64,000 nucleotides of DNA from an uncultured Clostridia bacterium (GTDB lineage: Bacteria; Bacillota; Clostridia; Lachnospirales; CAG-274): positions 33,311-97,310 of the forward strand of contig CANRBC010000010.1 of NCBI GenBank assembly GCA_947628755.1. Reading direction: 5' to 3'. Position numbers and translations under genes: made by a program. Positions within the stretch are counted from its first letter, which is position 1. Each line of letters starts with the position of its first letter. Shown here one piece after another: positions 38,734-48,186 of this stretch. A model generated the notes under the pieces. That model saw nothing but the letters and a program-made list of their open reading frames with translations, was not told the origin of the DNA and searched no databases.

Positions 38734-38755
38734 GCCGCCTTCTGGCGGTTTTTTG
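38734..38755 (+). terminator. terminator after the kinase gene
   Basis: gccgccttctggcggttttttg. Confidence 0.75.
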
Positions 38756-38898
38756 CCGATGACCAATTTCGGAATCAAAACGACCAAATCCGATATTATT
38801 TCCTATTCTTAAAATCTTTGTGTTATATTATATTGTATGTAAGTGTAGCTTTATGTTGAACAAAATCATTTTATACTAAAAATTAGGAGGATTTATTT

Positions 38899-39090
38899 AT
38901 GAAAAATTGTGACAACAACAGACCCTGCCCATGTACTTATGACTGTCCGCGTCATGGAAAATGCTGCGCCTGCGTAGCGCACCACCGTGACAACAATGAG
39001 GGTGTTCCCGGCTGCTTCTTTTCAAAGGAAGCGGAGGCAACCTACGACAGAAGCATTGAAAACCTTGCAAGGGATAAAGGACTTCTATAA
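38899..39090 (+). CDS. DUF6485-like Cys-rich small protein
   Basis: CDNNRPCPCTYDCPRHGKCCACVAHHRDNNEGVPGCFF. Confidence 0.8.
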   Translation: MKNCDNNRPCPCTYDCPRHGKCCACVAHHRDNNEGVPGCFFSKEAEATYDRSIENLARDKGLL

Positions 39091-39138
39091 GCCGAGAGAA
39101 ATCAATAAATCGAAAAAAATGCAGAGGTGAAATTTGAT

Positions 39139-39408
39139 ATGAAATTGCCTTGGAAAAAGAAAAGGCTTTCCTTTGAGGAAGCTGCAAAATTCAACTGGGA
39201 ATTGGATACTAATGCCGAATTAAGGCAAAAGCTGGATGAGCTTGCAAAACAATATACAAATCTGAGCGAAAAAGCATACCGAAGGAAGCTCCTGCTGTTA
39301 TTTCGGGAAAATGGTCTTGTCATTGATTCAAGTCAGCTGGATATGCTGCTGCTTTTGAGACATAAAACAGACCAAATGCTATTGGAGCAGGAAAAGAGTA
39401 ATATTTAA
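39139..39408 (+). CDS. small hypothetical protein
   Basis: MKLPWKKKRLSFEEAAKFNWELDTNAELRQKLDELAKQ...; clear ORF between DUF6485 and a lipoprotein gene. Confidence 0.6.
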   Translation: MKLPWKKKRLSFEEAAKFNWELDTNAELRQKLDELAKQYTNLSEKAYRRKLLLLFRENGLVIDSSQLDMLLLLRHKTDQMLLEQEKSNI

Positions 39409-39430
39409 AGAACCATGAAGGAGATTGGAA

Positions 39431-40555
39431 ATGCGAAAAATAATTACATTAATTATTACAGCCGCCTTGATAACAGCCTGTCTGGCAGGCTGCTCTCCAA
39501 AGGAAAATAATCCGGCGGAGGGGAAAAAGGTAGCGTATATCATGTATATGTCTTCATCGCCTATTTTTGAGATGTGGTCGGAGTCCTTTACGAAGACGGC
39601 GGAAGCCCTTGGCATGGAGGCGAACACTTTTTTCTGCGAGGACAGCGACGAGGAATGGAAAGACAGAATTTTGCAATGCGCAAAAGACGGCTATGACGGA
39701 CTGCTGGTGTCACATGGCGGAGAAGATTACGCGTGGGAATTTCTGACAGGCGTGCTAAAGGAATACCCAAATCTGAAAATAGCGACCTTTGACACCTCCT
39801 TCAAAAATGAAAAGGGGGAAACGGAAGCTATTGACGGCGTAGTACAGCTGTTTCAGCAGGATTCCGGACTTGCGGCGGCACTGGTGGAGGAGATACTTGC
39901 CATGTATCCTGACAAGGCAGCGAAAAACGAACCCATCAATATACTTCAGGTACAGGAGGAAAACTACATTGCCGCTTTTGACCGACGTCAGGTGGGCTAT
40001 GAGCCTTATGAAAATGAGGGGCGTATAAAAACCCTTGAGCAGATCGCTCCGAAGGAGCACTTAAGTCCTGTATCTTCCATGAAGGAAGCGGCAAAGAACG
40101 CTATCGCAAAATACAATGACGGTGAAATAGACGCTATATGGTGCTGCTATGACGCCTATGCCAGAGGAGTATATGAAGCCCTGCAGGAATTGGGCAGCGA
40201 CATTCCCATGGTATCGGTAGATATTTGTGACGAGGATATTCAGCTTATGTCAGAGGGCAAAAACTGGAAGGCATGCGCCACGACCAACTGGACTCTAAAC
40301 GGAGAGTTTGCCTGCCGTGTGCTGGCTTTGGAAATGGCAGGACAGTATGACGATATTAAGGCAGCTTCCTGCTATTATGAAGACCCGGGAATGTGGATGG
40401 AGATACCAACTGTGGTGGTAACTCAGGAGCAGGTTATGTCCGGACAGAATATTACGGTGAAAAATCTTTCGGACGTGGCAGAGGACGCCTACACGGACAG
40501 AAGCTATATGCCGTCTAATGACTGGATGGATTCTGCCCTTAAGGATATACAGTAG
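39431..40555 (+). CDS. sugar-type periplasmic-binding lipoprotein (Peripla_BP_4-like)
   Basis: Lipobox LITACLAGCS; VAYIMYMSSSPIFEMWSESFTKTAEALGMEA...DGLLVSHGG...IDAIWCCYDAYARGVYEALQELG. Confidence 0.85.
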   Translation: MRKIITLIITAALITACLAGCSPKENNPAEGKKVAYIMYMSSSPIFEMWSESFTKTAEALGMEANTFFCEDSDEEWKDRILQCAKDGYDGLLVSHGGEDYAWEFLTGVLKEYPNLKIATFDTSFKNEKGETEAIDGVVQLFQQDSGLAAALVEEILAMYPDKAAKNEPINILQVQEENYIAAFDRRQVGYEPYENEGRIKTLEQIAPKEHLSPVSSMKEAAKNAIAKYNDGEIDAIWCCYDAYARGVYEALQELGSDIPMVSVDICDEDIQLMSEGKNWKACATTNWTLNGEFACRVLALEMAGQYDDIKAASCYYEDPGMWMEIPTVVVTQEQVMSGQNITVKNLSDVAEDAYTDRSYMPSNDWMDSALKDIQ

Positions 40556-40591
40556 AAACAAAAATCATTATATTATTACGGAGGTAAAACT

Positions 40592-40888
40592 ATGGAAATT
40601 CAAAAAACATTAAATGGAACGACTTTAACAGTGAAGCTGGAGGGAAGATTAGATACAACAACTTCCCCTAAGCTTGAGGAGGAACTCATGAGCAGCGTTG
40701 ATGGTCTGACTTGCCTTGTGATGGATCTTGAGAAGCTGGAGTACATTTCATCTGCCGGTCTGCGCGTGTTTTTGGCAATGCAGCAAATCATGAGCAAGCA
40801 GGGTGAAATGATCGTCAGAAATGTGAACGAAACTGTTATGGACGTGTTTGACATAACGGGTTTTGCAGATGTTTTAACCATTGAGTAA
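40592..40888 (+). CDS. STAS-domain anti-sigma factor antagonist
   Basis: LTVKLEGRLDTTTSPKLEEELMSSVDGLTCLVMDLEKLEYISSAGLRVFLAMQQIM; conserved SSAGLR phosphosite. Confidence 0.95.
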   Translation: MEIQKTLNGTTLTVKLEGRLDTTTSPKLEEELMSSVDGLTCLVMDLEKLEYISSAGLRVFLAMQQIMSKQGEMIVRNVNETVMDVFDITGFADVLTIE

Positions 40889-40913
40889 GCTCTCTTTGGA
40901 GAGGAGGCATTAT

Positions 40914-43742
40914 ATGTTATACATACAGCTTGTATCGGCGGCTCTATGCCCTGCCATAGTGTCTGCTGTGTTCTATCAGTGCAATAAGTCAACAGGCTTT
41001 TCAAAGCTATCCGTAAAAGCAAAACAGGTTATATATGGCTTTGTGTTTGGACTGCTTGCCATTCTGAGCACGGAGTTCGGCTTTTTGGTAGATGGGGCAT
41101 TGATAAGCGCAAGAGATGCAGCTCCCTTATGCGCAGGATTGATTTTTGGCGCACCGGCAGGCGTTTTAGCAGGCTTTATAGGAGGCGCATGGAGATTTTT
41201 TGCGGCAATAAGGGGAGCGGGAGTATACACAAGCATCGGAGCAAGCCTTACCACCCTTCTTGCAGGATTACTTGGCGCTGCGCTGCGGAAATGGATGTTT
41301 GACAACAAGCGTCCTTCCTGGTATTACGGTCTGGCAACAGGATTTGTGGTAGAAGTGGTAAATATGCTTTTGGTATTCCTCATAAATATGGAGGATGTAC
41401 ACGAGGCATTTCAGCTGGTGGAAAAATGCACATTGCCGATGGTCGTACTGAATGCAGGGGCGGTGACATTGGCAATGCTTGTGGTATCCGCTCTGGCGGG
41501 CGAGTTCAAAAGAGTCCATAGAAATAACAGGTATCAGCTTGCCCAGACTTTTTCACGCTGGCTGCTTCTCTGCGTCGTGTTAGCATTTTTGGTGTCCAGC
41601 CTGTTCATATATGTACTTCAGACAAGGCTTGCCATGAGTGACGCAGAGGATATGCTCTCCCTTTATATTGAAGATGTTGTGGAGGACATAAACGACGCTT
41701 CGGACAACAATCTTTTGGAGCTGACAAGGGAGATAAAGGATGATATAGAAAAGAGCGGAAATTACGATGAAGGCGTTCTTTTCTCTCTGCTTGAGGAAAA
41801 CAATGTATCGGAAATAAATATAGTTGACGAAAACGGTATCATTATTGCAAGTACGACACCAGAATATGTTGGATTTGATATGACGAGCGGTGAGCAGTCA
41901 AACGAATTTATGGTTCTTCTTAACGGTGAAGAGGAGTTCGTACAGCCTTATCAGGCTATTTCCCATGACACGGGTGTTTTTATGAAATATGCGGGAGTTG
42001 TCCTGGATAAGGGCGGTTTTGTGCAGGTAGGCTACAATTCCGGACGGTTCCAGGCAGACATTGACGGACAGGTTGTGGGACTTACAAGAAACCGTCATAT
42101 AGGCGAAAACGGATTTATGCTCATAGCCAATGAGGATCTCCGACTTGTGAGCGACCCCAACGGAAATGAGGGTATGTCCCTTAATGTGGTAGGTATCAAA
42201 CTGCCGTCGGGCGCTTATTCCGAGGTAATCGGGAAAGGTCGGCAGATGTTCACGGAACCGGTTTTGAAGCAAAGCTGTTATGTGATGTATGTCGTTACGG
42301 AAGGATATTACATTATAGGCATATTGCCGAGATCAGAGGTCGTTTTTGACCGAAATATGCAATTATATACAACGGTATTTATTGAAATAATGGTATTTGC
42401 AGCTCTGTTCGTGTTAATCTACTTCCTTGTAAAGAAGCTGGTAGTAGAAAACATTCAGAAAATCAACCGCTCCTTGGAGGAGATAACGGGCGGAAACCTA
42501 AATGTAACCGTGGACGTGCGGAGCAACGAGGAATTTGTATCACTGTCCGACGATATTAATTCCACGGTGCATACATTGAAGGGATATATTGCGGAGGCTG
42601 CCGCAAGAATAGACAAGGAGCTGGAATTTGCCAAGACGATACAGGTTTCCACTCTTCCCTTTGTATTTCCTCCCTATCCAGACAGGACGGATTTTGACAT
42701 TCACGCCACTATGGATACGGCAAAGGAGGTAGGCGGAGACTTTTACGACTTCTATCTCCTTGACGAAAACCGTCTTGCATTTATGATAGCGGATGTATCC
42801 GGCAAGGGAATATCTGCGGCAATGTTTATGATGAAAGCAAAAACAGTTATCAAAAGCTATGCCGACAAGGAAAGCGACGTATCAATGATACTGACAAGAG
42901 CCAATGCGGATCTGTGCGAGAATAACGAGGCTAAAATGTTTGTGACCTGCTGGATGGGAATTCTGGATTTCAGGACACATACGGTATATTTTGCAAATGC
43001 CGGACATAATCCGCCCCTTGTCAAGCACAGTAACGGAGGGTTTGAATACCTTAAGGTACGCTCCGGCTTTGTTCTGGCAGGCCTTGATGGTATAAAGTAT
43101 AAAAGGGGCGAATTAAAGCTCATGCCGGGAGACGCAATATTCCTTTATACGGACGGCGTGACCGAGGCAACGGATATTAACGACGAGCTTTACGGCGACG
43201 ACAGGCTAAAGGCTGTGCTGGACAGTATGACGGACGCAAGCGCAAAGGAGATATGCTTGGGCGTGAAGCAGGATGTAGATGCTTTTGTGGGAGAAGCGCC
43301 TCAGTTTGACGATATGACAATGCTATGCCTTCGTCTTACGCCAAAGCAAAGCATAACGGTGGACCCGAGAGAGGACAATATGCAGGATGTGGTGTCCTTT
43401 GTGGAGGAGACACTTGTGGCGTCTGAAGTGCCTAAGAAAATAGCTATGAAGATGAACATTGTGACAGATGAGATATATTCAAATATACGGCGTTACAGCA
43501 GCGCAACAAAAGCGGAATTAGAGTGTACTGTCAGTGAAAGCAATATTACGCTGGTATTTGTGGACAACGGAAGTCCTTACAACCCCCTTGAGAAGGAAGA
43601 CCCGGATACGACCCTTTCTGCAGATGAGAGGCAGATAGGAGGGCTTGGAATTTTTATGGTAAAGAAAATAATGGATGACGTGGAATACGAATACTCAGAG
43701 GGTATGAACCGTCTGACACTTAAAAAGAACATAAAGATATAA
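40914..43742 (+). CDS. LytS-like 5TM / Cache-like / HAMP / SpoIIE PP2C phosphatase / GHKL ATPase fusion
   Basis: GFLVDGALISARDAAPLCAGLIFGAPAGVLAGFIGG (5TM-LYT); extracytoplasmic sensor; KEVGGDFYDFYLLDENRLAFMIADVSGKGISAAMFM (PP2C); C-terminal VTDEIYSNIRRYSS...FVDNGSPYNPL...GGLGIFMVKKIMDDVEY (GHKL). Confidence 0.93.
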   Translation: MLYIQLVSAALCPAIVSAVFYQCNKSTGFSKLSVKAKQVIYGFVFGLLAILSTEFGFLVDGALISARDAAPLCAGLIFGAPAGVLAGFIGGAWRFFAAIRGAGVYTSIGASLTTLLAGLLGAALRKWMFDNKRPSWYYGLATGFVVEVVNMLLVFLINMEDVHEAFQLVEKCTLPMVVLNAGAVTLAMLVVSALAGEFKRVHRNNRYQLAQTFSRWLLLCVVLAFLVSSLFIYVLQTRLAMSDAEDMLSLYIEDVVEDINDASDNNLLELTREIKDDIEKSGNYDEGVLFSLLEENNVSEINIVDENGIIIASTTPEYVGFDMTSGEQSNEFMVLLNGEEEFVQPYQAISHDTGVFMKYAGVVLDKGGFVQVGYNSGRFQADIDGQVVGLTRNRHIGENGFMLIANEDLRLVSDPNGNEGMSLNVVGIKLPSGAYSEVIGKGRQMFTEPVLKQSCYVMYVVTEGYYIIGILPRSEVVFDRNMQLYTTVFIEIMVFAALFVLIYFLVKKLVVENIQKINRSLEEITGGNLNVTVDVRSNEEFVSLSDDINSTVHTLKGYIAEAAARIDKELEFAKTIQVSTLPFVFPPYPDRTDFDIHATMDTAKEVGGDFYDFYLLDENRLAFMIADVSGKGISAAMFMMKAKTVIKSYADKESDVSMILTRANADLCENNEAKMFVTCWMGILDFRTHTVYFANAGHNPPLVKHSNGGFEYLKVRSGFVLAGLDGIKYKRGELKLMPGDAIFLYTDGVTEATDINDELYGDDRLKAVLDSMTDASAKEICLGVKQDVDAFVGEAPQFDDMTMLCLRLTPKQSITVDPREDNMQDVVSFVEETLVASEVPKKIAMKMNIVTDEIYSNIRRYSSATKAELECTVSESNITLVFVDNGSPYNPLEKEDPDTTLSADERQIGGLGIFMVKKIMDDVEYEYSEGMNRLTLKKNIKI

Positions 43743-43769
43743 AAGCAATAGTTAAGGAAGGTAAATAGG

Positions 43770-45368
43770 ATGCATAGTATGATAAGCAACCGTAGTGAAA
43801 AATTCAATCTGTCGGAGCAGACCATCGATGATGTGTCCGCAATCTGTGTGCAGACCCTTTCCGAGGCAGAGGCGGATAAGAAGGATATTCTCCGCATACG
43901 CCTGTCCTTGGAGGAGATACTGGGCGCATGGCTTGTGTCCCTAAGGGGCGCTCCGGTCCATGTGGCCTGCGGAAAGAAATTCGGGCAGGTCTTTCTGAAA
44001 GTAAGCGTAGACGGTCCGGCAATGGGCGCCTGGGAGGATAACGAGGCATTGATACTCAGCAGCCACATGCTTTCTCAGGCAGGCCTGTCGTTTACATACG
44101 CTTATAAAAACGGAAAAAACTGTCTGACCTGCAATCCTCGTAAAAAATCGTCCATAGGGCAGATGGCTTTGCTTATATGCGCGGTCATTATGGCGGTCGT
44201 TCTGGGAGCCGTTGCAAGACCTTTTCCTGAAATTCAGACGGCTGCCCTTGCAGTCACGCAGCCCTTATTCGATATGATTCTGGGAGCGATACGCGCAGTT
44301 TCCTCTCCCATTGTGTTTCTGGCTGTATGCTGCGGCATCATCAGCATAGGTGATTTGACTGTAGTAGGAAAAATCGGCACAAAGCTGATTTCAAGAATGG
44401 TTGCCGTAACATTTGTTCTGGGAGGTGGTATGGCACTTGTAAGCTGTCTGCTGTTTCCCATCACCGCGGAAGCGGGAGGTGAAGTCTCGGGCAATTTTTC
44501 TAAAATTTATCAGATGGTGCTGGAAATAGTGCCTTCGGATATTGTGTCACCCTTTATTGACGGAAATGCGCTGCAGCTTGTTTTCATGGGTATATGCGTA
44601 GGAGCCGCCCTTTTGATATTGGGCGAGCGGGTATCGGCAGTGCAGGATACATTGCTGCAGGTCAACGAGGTCGTGCAGTTTCTTATGAGAGCACTGGGAA
44701 AGGCTATTCCGTTTTTCGTATTTTTAAGCTTGTTTAACCTTATGCTGTCCGATTTTGGCAGCGGGTTCTCAAGTCTTGTCAAGGTGTTTGCTATCACAAT
44801 ACCGGGTTTATTTATGCTGGTATTACTTTATGTACTTGCAGCGGCGGTGCGCCTTAAGGTCAGCCCGATAATGTTGATAAAAAAATTGCTGCCGACTTAT
44901 ATGATCGCACTGACTACGGCTTCTTCGGCTGCCGCCCTTTCGACAAATCTGGAGACCTGTGTAAAGGAACTGGGCATTCCCAAAAAGATAGCGGATTTTG
45001 CCATTCCGCTGGGACAAGTTCTTTACAAACCCGGCTTTGTAGTCGAGCTTTCTGTTATGCTTCTGAGCATGGCTGAGTATTACAGCGTTCCCATTACGCC
45101 GCAGCTCCTCATCATGTCAATTATAGTGGTAGGGTTCCTCTCTATGGCAGTGCCGCCTATCCCCGGCGGAGCGATTTCCGTATTCACCATACTGTTTACG
45201 CAGTTTGGTATTCCAAGCGGCGCGGTAGCTCTGGCGGTGGCGGTCAATGCAGTTCTGGACTTTTTTGTGACTGCTGCAAATCTTACCTGCCTTCAGGTAC
45301 AGGTGGCGTTCGAGGTATACGGCGTAGGTATGCTTAACGAAAAGAAGCTTAAAAAAGGTGTTTTATGA
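43770..45368 (+). CDS. dicarboxylate/amino acid:cation symporter (SDF family) with N-terminal GHKL-like regulatory domain
   Basis: About 130-aa N-terminal cytosolic domain RIRLSLEEILGAWLVSL...KVSVDGPAMGAWEDN...SFTYAYKNGKNCLTC, then SDF core FDMILGAIRAVSSPIVFLAVCCGIISIGD...ALTTASSAAALSTNLETCVKELGIPKKIADFAIPLG. Confidence 0.88.
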   Translation: MHSMISNRSEKFNLSEQTIDDVSAICVQTLSEAEADKKDILRIRLSLEEILGAWLVSLRGAPVHVACGKKFGQVFLKVSVDGPAMGAWEDNEALILSSHMLSQAGLSFTYAYKNGKNCLTCNPRKKSSIGQMALLICAVIMAVVLGAVARPFPEIQTAALAVTQPLFDMILGAIRAVSSPIVFLAVCCGIISIGDLTVVGKIGTKLISRMVAVTFVLGGGMALVSCLLFPITAEAGGEVSGNFSKIYQMVLEIVPSDIVSPFIDGNALQLVFMGICVGAALLILGERVSAVQDTLLQVNEVVQFLMRALGKAIPFFVFLSLFNLMLSDFGSGFSSLVKVFAITIPGLFMLVLLYVLAAAVRLKVSPIMLIKKLLPTYMIALTTASSAAALSTNLETCVKELGIPKKIADFAIPLGQVLYKPGFVVELSVMLLSMAEYYSVPITPQLLIMSIIVVGFLSMAVPPIPGGAISVFTILFTQFGIPSGAVALAVAVNAVLDFFVTAANLTCLQVQVAFEVYGVGMLNEKKLKKGVL

Positions 45369-45410
45369 GGAAAACAATGAAATTTTCTGAAAATAGAAGG
45401 GATGATATAA

Positions 45411-48143
45411 ATGAATAAAAGATTCTGTATTTGTCGGTTATTGACAATTCTTATTATATGTCTGCTTCTCGGGGGCTTTGCGGAGGCGGGCAAGTATGAT
45501 ATGGGCGGTATAGTTACGGTTGCCGCGGAAGGCTCCGATGAACCGGTTTATCAAAGCCTTCAGGATTTTTCCGGCAAAAAGGTGGGAATGATAACAGGAA
45601 CGGTTCAAGACCAGCTTCTTGACGGGGTTGTAGAAGGTACGATACACCAATATTATGATGATTTTTCATCACAGCTGCTGGCGCTGAGTACGGGAACACT
45701 TGATGCACTCATAACGGATATGCCCATAGCCGAGCTTGCTGCGGCGCGTCAGCCGGAGTTTGCAATATTCCCCGAAACCGTAGCGCCTGACAGCTACGGT
45801 CTCGGTCTTCAGAAGGACAGTCCGCTGACAGAGAAGGTAAATGCTATAATAAAAAAATACGAAAACGACGGTACCCTGCAGGCGCTTCGTGAAAAATGGC
45901 TTGGTGCAGACGAGAGCAAAAAGACAATAGACATAGGCGATTATGATGCGCCTAACGGTACCCTTAGATATGTTCACGATTCCACTCTTGAGCCTATGAG
46001 CTATGTGGGAGGAAACGGTCAGTCCCTGGGACTTGAGGTAGAGCTTGTTTCTCTTATAGCAAAGGAGCTTGGCATGGAGCTTGATATTACCCAGGGAACA
46101 TTCAATGCGCTTATTCCCATGCTTGCAAGCGGACGTGCCGATATTGTTTCCGGCTCCATAAGTATAACGGAGGAACGCAGGGAGAGTATTGACCTTACAG
46201 AACCCCACTACATAGGCGGAACGGTGCTTCTTGTCCGTGCAGAGGATATTGGAATAGCTTCAAAGCAGGAAAGCGGCAGCTTCCTCAGCGGCTTACACAA
46301 CAGCTTCAATAAGACGTTTATTCAGGAAAACCGTTGGAAAATGATACTTTCAGGTCTTGAGGTGACCTTTGCCATATCTGTATTTTCAGCGCTGTTCGGC
46401 ACTATACTGGGCTTCGGGCTGTGTCTTCTGCGCAGAAGCCGTTTTAAGGCGGTTTCCCGAATCACCGCAGTATTTATACGCCTTATACAGGGCATACCCG
46501 TACTTGTGCTGCTTATGCTTATGTTTTATGTGGTATTTGCAAGGGCGCAGCTTAGCGGTATAGTTGTTTCTATTGCGGCATTTTCAATTAATTTTGCGGT
46601 GTATGTGTCCGAAATGATGCGTACCGGCATAGATGCCGTTGATAAGGGACAGTGGGAGGCGGCTACGGCTATCGGCTTTAATCGTGTGAGAACATTTACA
46701 AGAATAATTGCCCCGCAGGCGCTTCGGCATATACTTCCGGTCTATAAGGGAGAGTTTATTTCCATGGTCAAGATGACCTCGGTTGTAGGATATATTGCGG
46801 TGCAGGATCTCACAAAAGCCACAGACCTTATACGCAGCCGTACCTTTGAGGCATTCTTTCCGCTTATAGCGTCGGCGGCTATATACTTCGTACTGGCATG
46901 GGCGCTGACCTCACTTTTGGGTATCGCCGAAAGGCGGACAGGTGCGAAAGCACGCCGCAAACATGCAAGCCGGCTCACAGCAATTATAGAAAGCGCCGAA
47001 AAAAGCCTTGACACAAAGGGCAAAACCGTAAATCCAACGAAGGAGACAGGCAGCGCGGAACCCGTTATTGCCATTTCCCATCTTAAAAAAGTCTATCCCA
47101 ACGTTACGCCTCTTGGAGATGTCAACGCGGAAATTTTTAAAGGCGATGTCATAACAATTATAGGACCCTCCGGCACAGGAAAAAGCACTCTGCTGCGCTG
47201 CGTCAACCGTCTGGAGATGCCCACAAGCGGAGAAATCAAGGTTTTTGGAAAGGATACTTCTGATAAAAAAGCGAATCTTAATCTGCTCAGGCAGCGCATG
47301 GGTATGGTGTTCCAGTCCTTCAACCTGTTTGGTCATCTGACTGTAATCGAAAATGTAATTCTTGCGCCTACTGTGTTAAAAGGCGTGCCAAGACAGAAAG
47401 CGCTCATTAACGGAATGGAGCTTTTGCGCATGGTGGGAATGGCGCAGAAGGCGGCAAGCTATCCCGACGAGCTGTCAGGCGGACAAAAACAGAGGGTAGC
47501 AATAGCCCGAACACTTGCCATGGACCCTGAAATCGTGCTTTTTGATGAGCCTACGTCAGCCCTTGACCCGACAATGGTAGGAGAGGTGCTTAGCGTAATG
47601 AAGCGGCTTGCTGCGGAAGGGCTTACCATGATGATAGTTACACATGAAATGCAGTTTGCCCGTGATGTTTCCACACGAATTTTTTATATGGACGAGGGTA
47701 TTATCTACGAGGAAGGTACTCCTGACGAAATCTTTGACGCTCCGAAGCAGGATAAGACGCGAGCCTTTGTAAAGAGGCTTAAAACCCTTACTCTTACTGT
47801 GGAATCCTTGGACTATGATTTTATCGGTATGTCTGAAAGTATACGTCAGTTTGGGGAAAAGAATCTGCTGTCTAAAAAGCAAGTGGAAAGGCTTCTCCGT
47901 GTGTATGAGGAAATTCTGGCACAGAATCTTGTTCTTACGAATAAAGCGGAATTTCCTATAACGGTTTCGGCAGAGTATTCGGAGAAGGAAGACAGTCTTG
48001 AAATGCGTTTTGCATGGCGTGGAGAGCGTTATGACCCTATGGAGGACGGCGACGAGCTTTCAATTATGCTTGTAAAGGCTTCGGTCAGTGGATTCAGCTA
48101 CGAGCATAGGGACGGCGCAAACAGCCTTGTAATAAAAATATAG
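45411..48143 (+). CDS. one-polypeptide polar amino acid ABC transporter (SBP-permease-ATPase) with C-terminal GHKL-like tail
   Basis: SBP_bac_3-type segments; permease [28 protein letters not shown]-like region; ATPase [53 protein letters not shown]; about 120-aa extra C-terminus ending [19 protein letters not shown]. Confidence 0.9.
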   Translation: MNKRFCICRLLTILIICLLLGGFAEAGKYDMGGIVTVAAEGSDEPVYQSLQDFSGKKVGMITGTVQDQLLDGVVEGTIHQYYDDFSSQLLALSTGTLDALITDMPIAELAAARQPEFAIFPETVAPDSYGLGLQKDSPLTEKVNAIIKKYENDGTLQALREKWLGADESKKTIDIGDYDAPNGTLRYVHDSTLEPMSYVGGNGQSLGLEVELVSLIAKELGMELDITQGTFNALIPMLASGRADIVSGSISITEERRESIDLTEPHYIGGTVLLVRAEDIGIASKQESGSFLSGLHNSFNKTFIQENRWKMILSGLEVTFAISVFSALFGTILGFGLCLLRRSRFKAVSRITAVFIRLIQGIPVLVLLMLMFYVVFARAQLSGIVVSIAAFSINFAVYVSEMMRTGIDAVDKGQWEAATAIGFNRVRTFTRIIAPQALRHILPVYKGEFISMVKMTSVVGYIAVQDLTKATDLIRSRTFEAFFPLIASAAIYFVLAWALTSLLGIAERRTGAKARRKHASRLTAIIESAEKSLDTKGKTVNPTKETGSAEPVIAISHLKKVYPNVTPLGDVNAEIFKGDVITIIGPSGTGKSTLLRCVNRLEMPTSGEIKVFGKDTSDKKANLNLLRQRMGMVFQSFNLFGHLTVIENVILAPTVLKGVPRQKALINGMELLRMVGMAQKAASYPDELSGGQKQRVAIARTLAMDPEIVLFDEPTSALDPTMVGEVLSVMKRLAAEGLTMMIVTHEMQFARDVSTRIFYMDEGIIYEEGTPDEIFDAPKQDKTRAFVKRLKTLTLTVESLDYDFIGMSESIRQFGEKNLLSKKQVERLLRVYEEILAQNLVLTNKAEFPITVSAEYSEKEDSLEMRFAWRGERYDPMEDGDELSIMLVKASVSGFSYEHRDGANSLVIKI

Positions 48144-48186
48144 CATACGACAGAATGATTTTTGAAAGAGAGAGGTGCAAGGATTA

